A DNA stretch of 30,833 nt, from IMG/VR virus record IMGVR_UViG_3300015366_000041, positions 1 through 30,833 of that record, one strand, 5' to 3'. The DNA is from a virus. Shown one piece after another: positions 24,296 through 30,677 of this stretch. The notes beneath the pieces are model-generated. The model had not been told where the DNA came from and searched no databases. It worked only from the letters and a program-made list of their open reading frames with translations. The translations under genes and the position numbers were made by a program. The first letter of the stretch is position 1; each line of letters opens with the position of its first letter.

Positions 24296-25132
24296 ATGTT
24301 ATCGCTGTCTCAGGCAGCAGTAAAAAGTAGTCACGACCATGCTATCCTGCCAGACCTTTTTCCAACATTGCAAAATGAAGGAATAAGGTTTAGGCGTGGT
24401 CAACTAACAATGATCGCTGGCGCTCCTAATGCTGGTAAATCATTGTTAGGACTACATTTTGCTGTTCATATGCAAGTACCAACACTGTATATCAGTGCTG
24501 ATACTGATGCTTATACGACTGCGATACGCGCTGCTGCCATGATTAGTGGCCATAGAGTAAGTACAGTTGAAGAAGGATTTGCTACACCAGATGGCGCTCA
24601 GTTTTATGCTGACCAACTGGCAAGTATCAAGCATCTACAATTTGACTTTGCCCCATCTCCCACTCTTGATGAAATTGATTTATCTATACAGGCTTATGCT
24701 GAAGCATATGGCGAATACCCTCACCTTTTAATTGTAGATAATGCTATGAACGTAGTATCTATGCACGAAAACGAATGGTCTGGACTACGCGAGATTGCCA
24801 AGGCTATGCACCATATAGCTAGAGAGACTGATGCAGCAGTATTCTTGCTACACCACACCAGTGAAGGTGAAGGTGCGCCAGATATGCCACCTAGTCGTAA
24901 GTCCATCCAAGGCAAGATCAGTCAATTGCCAGAGATGATTATCACCGTTGCTCTACTACCGTGGACAGGTGAGTTTAGAATTGCTGCGGTTAAGAATCGT
25001 TTTGCAAAGAACAGCGCGAGTGGCAAACAGTATGTATCATTATGGTCAGACGCTTCCCGAATGTCGGTCTGGAACTATAAACAGACAGAACAACACGATT
25101 GGCGACATGATCAAGAAGAAGAGGAATTTTAA
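24296..25132 (+). CDS. RecA/DnaB-family replicative ATPase (helicase-like)
   Basis: A 278-residue protein with a RecA-fold core: Walker A GAPNAGKS (42-49), 'LYISADTDAY' (64-73), Walker B 'LLIVDNA' (144-150), 'AVFLLHHTSEGEGA' (181-194, H-motif/sensor) and 'AVKNRFAKN' (231-239, basic finger). It resembles the C-terminal domain of DnaB-type SF4 helicases but lacks an N-terminal helical domain, so it may work as a ring of ATPase domains or as a loader. RadA/RecA-like recombination use is an alternative. It neighbours a resolvase and a primase, which supports replication. An acidic tail (EEEEF) ends the protein. Confidence 0.8.
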   Translation: MLSLSQAAVKSSHDHAILPDLFPTLQNEGIRFRRGQLTMIAGAPNAGKSLLGLHFAVHMQVPTLYISADTDAYTTAIRAAAMISGHRVSTVEEGFATPDGAQFYADQLASIKHLQFDFAPSPTLDEIDLSIQAYAEAYGEYPHLLIVDNAMNVVSMHENEWSGLREIAKAMHHIARETDAAVFLLHHTSEGEGAPDMPPSRKSIQGKISQLPEMIITVALLPWTGEFRIAAVKNRFAKNSASGKQYVSLWSDASRMSVWNYKQTEQHDWRHDQEEEEF

Positions 25133-25491
25133 TGAGTACATACGGTAAGCGTAAAGGCGCTCAATTTGAAACAGATGTTCTTCGGTGGTTCAGGGGAAGA
25201 CTACCGAAGGCAATAACAGAAAGGCTTGCTCGTGCGGGGGCAAATGACGAGGGTGATTTGGTTCTCATTGTCGCGGGCAAGCCCTATGTGTTTGAATTAA
25301 AAGCAAGAGCCAAGTTAGATCTACCTCAGTTCTGGCGTGAAGCTGTGCTTGAATCTCAGAATTATGCAAAGGCACGTGGACTTGAAGAAGCTCCACCATC
25401 CTACGTTATTGTTAAGCGTCGTATGGCTGGCATTGAAGATGCTTGGGTTATACAAACGCTAGACCAGTGGGCAATGATACATGACGAATAA
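25132..25491 (+). CDS. Hjc-like Holliday-junction resolvase (PD-(D/E)XK)
   Basis: A 119-residue protein, TAATG-coupled to the ATPase. Catalytic pattern: E13 in 'RKGAQFETDV', D42 in 'ANDEGDLVL', and E55 with K57 in 'YVFELKAR', typical of archaeal-type Hjc/RuvC-independent resolvases and small phage endonucleases. Basic residues at 21-34 (RGRLPKAITERLAR) could bind DNA. It ends with 'YVIVKRRMAGIEDAWVIQTL' in outline, a β strand pair usual for the fold. It would resolve branched DNA before packaging. Confidence 0.75.
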   Translation: MSTYGKRKGAQFETDVLRWFRGRLPKAITERLARAGANDEGDLVLIVAGKPYVFELKARAKLDLPQFWREAVLESQNYAKARGLEEAPPSYVIVKRRMAGIEDAWVIQTLDQWAMIHDE

Positions 25492-25852
25492 ACCAGATCT
25501 TGGCGCAGTGCTTGAAGCATATGGACTAACAGTTCAAGAGCGTTACGGTTGGGTTGCTTGTAAGTGTGTTGTCCATGAGGATAGCCATGCAAGTGCAGCA
25601 TATAATTTAGATAGACAGCAGTACAATTGTTTAGTGTGTCAACTACTAGGTGATGTTTATGATCTAGTAGCTCGTAAGGAAGACCTAAAGGAGTTTAAAG
25701 ATGTTAAACGCAGAGCAGAAAGCCTCGCTAACGGAAGCAGCAGACAGGTACGCAGACCGCATAAGTCCGCTGGCTCTGTCTTACCTACAGGCTCGCGGCA
25801 TAAGCCAACAGGTGGCAAATTCTTACCGTCTTGGAAGCGTCGTGGAGCCTAG
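25481..25852 (+). CDS. DNA primase zinc-binding part (CHC2-like)
   Basis: A 123-residue protein that overlaps the resolvase end by 11 nt. Residues 22-60 match a DnaG zinc-binding domain: C29-x2-H32 in 'CKCVVHEDSHASAAYN', then C50-x2-C53 in 'QYNCLVCQLLGDVYDLV'. The remainder (about 75-123) is basic and lacks a fold. Its last 152 nt overlap the TOPRIM gene in another frame, so that part may be constrained by the overlap rather than by its own function. It would recognise the template for primer synthesis, acting with the TOPRIM part. Confidence 0.7.
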   Translation: MTNKPDLGAVLEAYGLTVQERYGWVACKCVVHEDSHASAAYNLDRQQYNCLVCQLLGDVYDLVARKEDLKEFKDVKRRAESLANGSSRQVRRPHKSAGSVLPTGSRHKPTGGKFLPSWKRRGA

Positions 25853-26336
25853 CGTTGGTCACGAGCATGCAGTGGGGATGCTTAGTATTCCTTACCTTAC
25901 TCCTTCTGGCGTAGTTGGAATAAAGTTTCGCCGCTTAGATGACGGCACACCAAAGTACCTATGGCCCACAGGTCAGAAGATTGGATTGTTTAATGTTCAA
26001 GATCTACATAAATCCTCAGACACAATCGCGATCTGTGAAGGGGAAATTGACACGATTGTTTTATCTGGTTGCGTTGGTATTCCTGCTGTTGGGGTTGCTG
26101 GCGTATCTCAATGGAAAGCCCACTTTCCGAAACTTTTTGAACCGTATACGAGAGTCTTAATCTTTGCTGACAATGATATAAAAGATGATGGTCGCAACCC
26201 AGGACAGGAATTAGCCAAGCGGATTAAGGAAGACTTGCCAGCAGCAATTATTGTCGGATTACCAGGCAATCAGGACGTTAATGATCTATACTTAGCGCAT
26301 GGCAAAGACTGGTTTGATGAGCGACTAGCGGCATGA
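25701..26336 (+). CDS. DNA primase TOPRIM part
   Basis: A 211-residue protein. Its own AAGGAG site (25688-25693) and ATG lie inside the zinc-domain gene, and an in-frame TAA at 25686-25688 rules out an upstream extension. Residues 27-70 hold 'LSYLQARGISQQVANSYRLG', usual for the primase RNA-polymerase subdomain. TOPRIM residues follow: E113-G-E115 in 'AICEGEIDTIV' and D157-N-D159 in 'LIFADNDIKDDG', with a last piece 'VNDLY'. With the zinc part it would synthesise primers. The two frames differ by +1. The good ribosome-binding site argues for separate subunits, not frameshifting. Confidence 0.75.
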   Translation: MLNAEQKASLTEAADRYADRISPLALSYLQARGISQQVANSYRLGSVVEPSVGHEHAVGMLSIPYLTPSGVVGIKFRRLDDGTPKYLWPTGQKIGLFNVQDLHKSSDTIAICEGEIDTIVLSGCVGIPAVGVAGVSQWKAHFPKLFEPYTRVLIFADNDIKDDGRNPGQELAKRIKEDLPAAIIVGLPGNQDVNDLYLAHGKDWFDERLAA

Positions 26337-26355
26337 GTAAGCCACGCTTGCTGCA

Positions 26356-26445
26356 ATGGCAGATTTCTGCCCATCGTGCAGATTGCCAGTTATCAAAGGC
26401 ACTCGTTTTTGTCCAAGATGTAATACACAGATAGGCGCAAAATGA
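26356..26445 (+). CDS. 29-residue zinc-ribbon microprotein
   Basis: A 29-residue gene between the primase and the Mom-like gene. It contains two C-P-x-C knuckles: 'DFCPSCRLPVIKG' and 'RFCPRCNTQ', spaced as in a minimal zinc ribbon (C5, C8, C19, C22). Its TGA overlaps the next ATG (ATGA). A different frame from 26333 gives 33 residues without motif and is rejected. There is no good ribosome-binding site, so re-initiation after the primase stop 20 nt upstream is likely. It probably binds DNA or a partner; function is unknown. Confidence 0.6.
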   Translation: MADFCPSCRLPVIKGTRFCPRCNTQIGAK

Positions 26446-27071
26446 GTAATTACTGGGTTGATAAAATTCCATCAAAATTGGGCAAAGAATTTGTAAAAAC
26501 TTATCATTATTCACACGGTATTCACAACGGACCAATGACTTATGGGATGTTTGACGGCTTGGATTTGGTTGGGGTGTGTGCATTTGCAAACCCTTGTAGT
26601 GAAGCGGTATGTGCAAGCGTATTTGGTTTTGAGCAGAAAAGATCAGTTACCGAATTGCACCGCCTTGTTTTGTTAGATGAGGTGCCTAAAAATAGTGAAT
26701 CTTGGTTTATAGTTCGGGCATTAAAAGCACTTAAAAAAGATCGCCCTAACTACAATGCAGTTTTATCTTTTGCTGATGCAACTGAAGGGCATTTGGGAAC
26801 GATTTACCAAGCAACAAATGCTATTTACACAGGTACTTCAGGCAAAGCAACATTTTATTTAGATCAAAATGGCAGACTCAGGCACCCACGCCAAAATGGT
26901 GTGAACATAAAACCTGCTGATGCAAAAGAAATGGGCTGGCAACCAGTCAAACGCGAAGGCAAGCATAGGTATTTATATTTACTGGCTAATGGCAAGAACC
27001 ATAAAAAGACATTATTAAAGCAATTGCAGTTAGAAAGTAAGCCGTATCCAAAAGGGGATTTGCCATTATGA
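26442..27071 (+). CDS. Mom-like DNA-modification acyltransferase
   Basis: A 209-residue protein that resembles the phage Mu Mom family (GNAT-like acyltransferases that modify adenine). Supporting motifs: 'KTYHYSHGIHNG' (19-30), 'VGVCAFANP' (43-51), 'ELHRLVLLDEVPKNSES' (71-87), 'AVLSFADATEGHLGTIYQAT' (106-125), 'YTGTSG' (129-134), 'RLRHPR' (145-150) and 'KHRYLYLL' (174-181). In Mu, Mom adds a carbamoylmethyl group to adenine N6 and protects DNA from restriction. The same role is inferred here. The neighbours, a zinc microprotein, an Ntn hydrolase and an Nmad1-like gene, fit a modification island. Confidence 0.8.
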   Translation: MSNYWVDKIPSKLGKEFVKTYHYSHGIHNGPMTYGMFDGLDLVGVCAFANPCSEAVCASVFGFEQKRSVTELHRLVLLDEVPKNSESWFIVRALKALKKDRPNYNAVLSFADATEGHLGTIYQATNAIYTGTSGKATFYLDQNGRLRHPRQNGVNIKPADAKEMGWQPVKREGKHRYLYLLANGKNHKKTLLKQLQLESKPYPKGDLPL

Positions 27072-27148
27072 AAATAGAACTTGAAGGTTTGTGTTATGCA
27101 AATCAATATCTCACCGATGGCTACCTGGCTAACGCGGCAATCAATTGA
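27068..27148 (+). CDS. Possible 26-residue microprotein or translational bridge
   Basis: ATG 27068 overlaps the Mom-like stop (ATGA). The frame runs to TGA 27146-27148 and would encode 26 residues (starts MKIELEGLCY). No motif is visible. Its main use may be to carry ribosomes across to the Ntn hydrolase gene 13 nt downstream. A coding role is uncertain. Confidence 0.3.
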   Translation: MKIELEGLCYANQYLTDGYLANAAIN

Positions 27149-27161
27149 GGGAGCAACTAAC

Positions 27162-27731
27162 ATGACAACTATTGCCTGCATTGAAGGACCCGAATGGGTA
27201 ATGATCGGGGCAGACTCGCAATCATCTAGTGAAGATGGATTTTCAATCAACATTCCTAACGGAAAAATTTTTAGAAATAATAGCGTTGTTTTTGCTATGG
27301 CAGGATCAGTGCGTGGCATTAATATCCTTGAACATGATTATGTGCCACCGCAGGTTAGCGGCAAGGACATAGATAAATACGTTACTCGTCAACTTATCCC
27401 ATCCATTCGCAAGTCCTTCATGGAAGCGGGTTATGAGTTTAGCAAGGCTGAAGCAGCCGTTGAGCATGACAACATTATTATCGTAGTAGTTAAGGGCAAG
27501 GTCTATTGCATCAATGAGGACTACTCATGGGAGCGTAGCGTAGACAACATGTATGTGGCTGGCAGTGGTGAGAAGTTTGCTCTTGGCGCTATGACAGCTC
27601 TTGCTGGTGGCTTGGTAGATGATCCTGCAAAAGCCCGTAAAATAGTCACAAAAGCCTTACAAATCGCTAGTAAATACGATGCTTATACAGGTGGCAAGAT
27701 CACTGTATCTTTAATTCAGGAAAGCAAATGA
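27162..27731 (+). CDS. Proteasome β-like Ntn hydrolase
   Basis: From ATG 27162 (GAGGGAG site at 27147-27153), 189 residues. A longer frame to 27081 is not favoured, because 27162 has the site and puts a Thr at the mature N-terminus. Motifs: M-T2-T3-I-A at the start, D18 in 'MIGADSQ', K35 in 'NGKIFR', G48 in 'AMAGSV', 'VAGSGEKFALGAMTAL' (132-147) and D173 in 'YDAYTGGKI'. These match the N-terminal Thr, Asp17, Lys33, Gly47, Ser129 region and Asp166 of proteasome β/HslV-type peptidases. Self-compartmentalising proteolysis is likely. An Anbu/HslV-like ring is a possibility. Its place in a DNA-modification operon is unusual. Confidence 0.75.
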   Translation: MTTIACIEGPEWVMIGADSQSSSEDGFSINIPNGKIFRNNSVVFAMAGSVRGINILEHDYVPPQVSGKDIDKYVTRQLIPSIRKSFMEAGYEFSKAEAAVEHDNIIIVVVKGKVYCINEDYSWERSVDNMYVAGSGEKFALGAMTALAGGLVDDPAKARKIVTKALQIASKYDAYTGGKITVSLIQESK

Positions 27732-27958
27732 CCCGCGGATACGATCCAACATTCATAGGTGGACCTTATGATGGTGGACGTGTATCGCTAGCGTTCTGGG
27801 TGCTAGACACAATTGAAGTACCATATGAGTATTTCGACACACATACGTCATTTGTCTGTTATGATATAGATCCTAAGACTAAGAATTATGTGTACAAAGG
27901 ACAGCGCGATATACCGAAGGGTAGGCCCAATGATCGAGAGAGTACAAGTGACGAGTGA
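27728..27958 (+). CDS. Small hypothetical protein (GGPYDGG type)
   Basis: A 76-residue protein, ATGA-coupled to the Ntn hydrolase. It begins 'MTRGYDPTFIGGPYDGGRVS', where G-G-P-Y-D-G-G is a recurrent motif in small unassigned phage proteins. It then runs through a short β-rich part ('VCYDIDPKTKNYVYKG') to an acidic end. It overlaps the next gene's start by 29 nt. No known enzyme motif is visible. Its position in the modification cluster suggests an accessory role, unproven. Confidence 0.5.
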   Translation: MTRGYDPTFIGGPYDGGRVSLAFWVLDTIEVPYEYFDTHTSFVCYDIDPKTKNYVYKGQRDIPKGRPNDRESTSDE

Positions 27959-28241
27959 ATCAGACAACTTTATTGTTTCCATGTGGGAAGTGTTTGACGG
28001 GGCAGGTAACCTACTACTCAAAAAACACGCTGACTACGGACCAAAAAACATCTCACAAGCACCTGGCGGTGCACTTAACGGTCTACGTGTGCGCATGTGG
28101 GACAAGCTCGCAAGGATCAATAACCTTATCGAAAATGATGCAACCCCAGAAAATGAATCTCTTAGAGATAGTTTCCTAGATCTATTAAACTATAGCGCTA
28201 TTGCTTTAATGGTGCTGGACGGGGCGTGGCCTAAAGAGTGA
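27930..28241 (+). CDS. Nmad1-like (DUF1599-type) protein
   Basis: From ATG 27930 the product is 103 residues; an in-frame GTG at 27888 would overlap more of the previous gene and is less likely. The pattern 'LLKKHADYGPKNIS' (29-42), 'RVRMWDKLARINNL' (53-66) and 'ESLRDSFLDLLNYSAIALMV' (76-95) is that of the nucleotide-modification-associated domain 1 family. Helical members of this family accompany DNA-modification enzymes in phages. It lies two genes after the Mom-like and Ntn genes, which is consistent. Its biochemical activity is not established. Confidence 0.75.
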   Translation: MIERVQVTSESDNFIVSMWEVFDGAGNLLLKKHADYGPKNISQAPGGALNGLRVRMWDKLARINNLIENDATPENESLRDSFLDLLNYSAIALMVLDGAWPKE

Positions 28242-28975
28242 AAAGTACTGTAGTAATATCAGACTTACAAGCACCTTACCATGATGAGAAGGCAGTAGAT
28301 GCTATTGCTAAGTTCATCAAGTGGTACAAGCCAGACAATGTAGTATCTGTTGGCGATGAAATTGATCTACCGCAAATCTCACGTTGGGAAGAGGGACGTG
28401 GCGGAGAGTGGAAATATGATCTTGGTAAGCACCGCGACATTACAGTAGAGATACTCAAGAAATTGCAAGTACGTCATATTTCCCGCAGTAATCACTCAGA
28501 TCGTTTGTACAATAAGATTAATAATAAGGCTCCAGGATTACTAGGATTGCCTGAACTTGAATTAGAAAACTTTTTAAGACTACCCCAGCTTGGCATAACC
28601 TATCATAAAGAACCGTTTGAACTTGCACCTAATTGGCTGTTGGTTCATGGTGATGAAAGTAACGTGCAACCTACTGCTGGTGCTACTGCTCTTGGTCTTG
28701 CTAAGCGCAGCGGAATGTCTATTGTGTGTGGTCATACTCACCGCATGGGTCTAACTCATTACACCACTGGCTGGTCTGGTAAGACTCGTACTGTGTGGGG
28801 TATGGAAGTTGGTAACTTGATGGACTATAAGCATGCTCGTTACATTAAAGCAGGTTTATTCACATGGAATAAAGGATTTGGTTTGCTTCATGTAGATGGA
28901 CAGACTGTTATGCCACAACTTGTTCCTATCGTGAATAACTCATTCACTGTGGATGGTCGGGTATGGCGCTGGTAG
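28238..28975 (+). CDS. Calcineurin-like metallophosphoesterase
   Basis: A 245-residue protein with a GTG start that overlaps the previous TGA. Metal-site motifs in order: D9 in 'VISDLQAPYHD', where the usual D-x-H is D-x-Q and H15 follows; G-D-E-I-D (39-43); 'RSNHSDR' (83-89, in place of GNHE/D); 'LVHGDES' (136-142); and 'CGHTHR' (164-169). This is a phage-type variant of the calcineurin-like fold and could be a nucleotide or DNA 3'-phosphatase/nuclease related to Mre11. The substrate is unknown. It is placed after the modification genes. Confidence 0.8.
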   Translation: MKSTVVISDLQAPYHDEKAVDAIAKFIKWYKPDNVVSVGDEIDLPQISRWEEGRGGEWKYDLGKHRDITVEILKKLQVRHISRSNHSDRLYNKINNKAPGLLGLPELELENFLRLPQLGITYHKEPFELAPNWLLVHGDESNVQPTAGATALGLAKRSGMSIVCGHTHRMGLTHYTTGWSGKTRTVWGMEVGNLMDYKHARYIKAGLFTWNKGFGLLHVDGQTVMPQLVPIVNNSFTVDGRVWRW

Positions 28976-29433
28976 AAGTAAAACTTACTATTGCTGATGT
29001 AACCTATGCAACGATTGAAGCAGTAGAGCGTTACAACTTCAACCGTGATATGGGTAACGATTCGTCTAAGGTAAGTAAGACATGGCCAGAAGCTATTGCT
29101 CGTGAGATTAATGGCGTAATTGCTGAGATAGCAGTAGCCAGGTGGAAAGATAAATACCCAATTACTCTCTTTGCTGATCGCAAGAGTGGAGATGTGGGCG
29201 AGTTTGAAGTGCGTTCAACTGCCTATTCTTATGGCAAGCTCTTGTTCCAGTCAGATGATAATAAGAACCGCAGATACTTTTTTGTGACAGTAGATGGGCA
29301 TTACAAGGCTAATATCGTAGGCTGGCTCTGGGGCTGGGAAGGCATACAGGATCAGTTCTGGGATACAAACATGCCAGTGCCGTGCTATGCAGTACCGCAA
29401 AGTCTTCTCCACGATCCAGAGGAATTAGATTGA
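28963..29433 (+). CDS. Possible PD-(D/E)XK-fold protein
   Basis: A 156-residue protein overlapping the phosphoesterase end by 13 nt. A helix with E55 (INGVIAEIAVARW) is followed by 'ADRKSGDVGEFEVRSTAYSY' (71-90). There D77 and E82-V-R84 could be the D...ExR/K signature with Arg in place of Lys. Then β strands run 'RRYFFVTVDG' and 'ANIVGWLWGWEG' (116-127). I have seen this layout in unassigned phage genes, but cannot name a family. A structure-specific nuclease or a DNA-ligand protein is possible. Treat the fold call as tentative. Confidence 0.5.
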   Translation: MALVEVKLTIADVTYATIEAVERYNFNRDMGNDSSKVSKTWPEAIAREINGVIAEIAVARWKDKYPITLFADRKSGDVGEFEVRSTAYSYGKLLFQSDDNKNRRYFFVTVDGHYKANIVGWLWGWEGIQDQFWDTNMPVPCYAVPQSLLHDPEELD

Positions 29434-30062
29434 CTTGGTTAGATGAAGCGCAAGAAGTTGCACACACGGTTGCAAGGCAAGTCCACCGAAAATACACAAC
29501 TTACTTTGATGCAAGCGATGTTAGGAATGAACTTATTGTCTGGGTCTTACGGCGCGAGACGAAGGTCAAGGAATGGCTTGAGCATGATAAAGATACTGAA
29601 GATTATCGTGTTGGTATTAGGATGTTGGCCAAAACTCTTCAACGCCATGCGGATAAGTATTGTCGCAGAGCTAAAGCGCAAGCGGCAGGCTATGAAGTAA
29701 GAGATGAGATATTCTACAACGCTGAAGTATTAGAGCAACTGCTCCCGTTTGTCTGGAAAGACACTGTGCCTACTACCAATCCCACTGGCGAGAAGGTAAG
29801 TGGTGGTGGCAATCCCGCTGAAGGCGGTAACTATATCATCTCACTATTTGATGTGCGTAAGGCTAAGAATAAACTAGAACCTGACGATCAACTATTGCTC
29901 CATATGAAATATGTAGAAGCTATGACTTATGACCAGATTGCTGAAAGTCTGGTAATATCCAAGTCATCAGCAGAGCGCAAGGTTAAGGCTGCTTTACGCA
30001 GGCTTATTAAACAGTTAGGCGGAGAAGATCCTTGGGTAAGGAAGAAAAGGGTAGAAGATTAG
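29430..30062 (+). CDS. Sigma-factor-like HTH protein
   Basis: From TTG 29430, which overlaps the previous TGA and has an AGAGGA site 8 nt before it, 210 residues. A longer frame from 29382 is disfavoured. The N-terminal half is helical and basic (ARQVHRKYTTYF, then 'ASDVRNELIVWVLRR', then 'HADKYCRRAKAQA'). Residues 150-197 form a sigma region-4-like HTH ('LEPDDQLLLHMKYVEAMTYD', then 'IAESLVISKSSAERKVKAAL' and 'RRLIKQLGG'). This is the only sigma/HTH-type regulator seen, so it may switch transcription of late genes. Direct DNA binding as a repressor is an alternative. Confidence 0.7.
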   Translation: MTWLDEAQEVAHTVARQVHRKYTTYFDASDVRNELIVWVLRRETKVKEWLEHDKDTEDYRVGIRMLAKTLQRHADKYCRRAKAQAAGYEVRDEIFYNAEVLEQLLPFVWKDTVPTTNPTGEKVSGGGNPAEGGNYIISLFDVRKAKNKLEPDDQLLLHMKYVEAMTYDQIAESLVISKSSAERKVKAALRRLIKQLGGEDPWVRKKRVED

Positions 30063-30241
30063 TGGCTCATTATGATTATCGTTGCCAAATATGCAACATG
30101 GAAAATACTGTTGAACGATCTATGTTCGAAGAAGGTCCAGATCCTATTTGTTGTGGCATGAATATGCGTAGGATCTTTGGCTCACCGCCAGTAAAATTTA
30201 ATGGCTCTGGGTTTTATACAACTGATAACCCAAAGAGATAA
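30062..30241 (+). CDS. FmdB-like zinc-ribbon protein
   Basis: From GTG 30062, which overlaps the previous TAG, 59 residues. 'YDYRCQIC' (4-11) and 'DPICCGMN' form the ribbon, and 'FGSPPVKFNGSGFYTTD' (38-54) is the distinctive FmdB/zinc-ribbon-8 tail (F-x-G-S-G-F-Y-x-T-D). Such proteins are small regulatory zinc ribbons of unproven function. Coupling to the sigma-like gene suggests a joint regulatory role; this is inference. It is the last + strand gene before the terminator. Confidence 0.8.
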   Translation: MAHYDYRCQICNMENTVERSMFEEGPDPICCGMNMRRIFGSPPVKFNGSGFYTTDNPKR

Positions 30242-30249
30242 ATAAAAAA

Positions 30250-30281
30250 CCCCACCTTTCCACGGGTGGGGCTTTCTTTTT
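30250..30281. terminator. Bidirectional terminator between convergent operons
   Basis: Arms CCCCACC (30250-30256) and GGTGGGG (30265-30271) flank an 8-nt loop. A T-rich tract follows on the + strand (30273-30281) and an A-rich tract precedes it (30241-30249), giving a T-run on the - strand. It can stop the + replication operon and also the - strand genes that converge from the right. Confidence 0.85.
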
Positions 30282-30313
30282 GCGTACCTTTATGCTAACC
30301 CTAGCCTTGTTGA

Positions 30314-30393
30314 CTGTTGCCAACAGAATTAATATAGCACAAAGCCCCCGTGGATAGGACACAGGGGCATTGGCGTGTCGTGAGCAACGACAC
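30314..30393. other. Three further hairpins between the terminator and the minus-strand gene
   Basis: One has arms CTGTT (30314-30318) and AACAG (30322-30326). One imperfect stem joins GCCCC-C-GTG (30344-30352) and CAC-A-GGGGC (30360-30368). One is a perfect 7-bp stem with arms GTGTCGT (30375-30381) and ACGACAC (30387-30393), loop GAGCA, and touches the stop codon of the minus-strand gene. No promoter for either strand is evident. Weak T-runs on the minus strand after the middle stem make it a possible secondary terminator. Confidence 0.45.
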
Positions 30394-30677
30394 TATTGCG
30401 CGGAAGGATCGCGTACAGTTGCAATAATACCATAACTATCGTCTACTTGTGCAACATGCTTAGCATAATCTTTTTGTAGCTGATTAAGCGTGTTGTAAGG
30501 ACCAACTGCAATGGCTGTTTTAAGGCTTGGGTAGACCGCTACGGCCATGTACTGATCGCGCTTGGCAGTTAGTTCCTCTACCAATTCCCAGACCTTCTTA
30601 GCCATATCCTCGCTTGACTCTGCTTCTTCATCAAGTAGGGCAGCCATCTTCTTTATCTCGCTAGGCTTGGCTTTCAT
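30393..30677 (-). CDS. Small hypothetical protein, minus strand
   Basis: From an ATG at 30677 preceded by GAAAAGGAG, 94 residues; a longer frame to 30713 lacks such a site. The N-terminal half is a charged helix (KPSEIKKMAALLDEEAES, then 'EDMAKKVWELVEELTAKRDQ') with coiled-coil features. The C-terminal half is a small α/β segment (YMAVAVYPSLKTAIAVGPYN, then 'NQLQKDYAKHV'). No known motif is visible. The start overlaps the upstream minus-strand gene (ATGA). The opposite strand from the rest of the window suggests an early or differently regulated operon. Confidence 0.6.
   Translation of the reverse strand: MKAKPSEIKKMAALLDEEAESSEDMAKKVWELVEELTAKRDQYMAVAVYPSLKTAIAVGPYNTLNQLQKDYAKHVAQVDDSYGIIATVRDPSAQ

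Noticed and set aside
25689-25852. Programmed frameshift joining the two primase parts
   Set aside because: No slippery site was recognised, and the TOPRIM part has a strong ribosome-binding site and ATG; separate translation is simpler.
26333-26434. 33-residue frame after the primase stop
   Set aside because: No motif; the overlapping frame from 26356 has two C-P-x-C knuckles and an ATGA join to the next gene.
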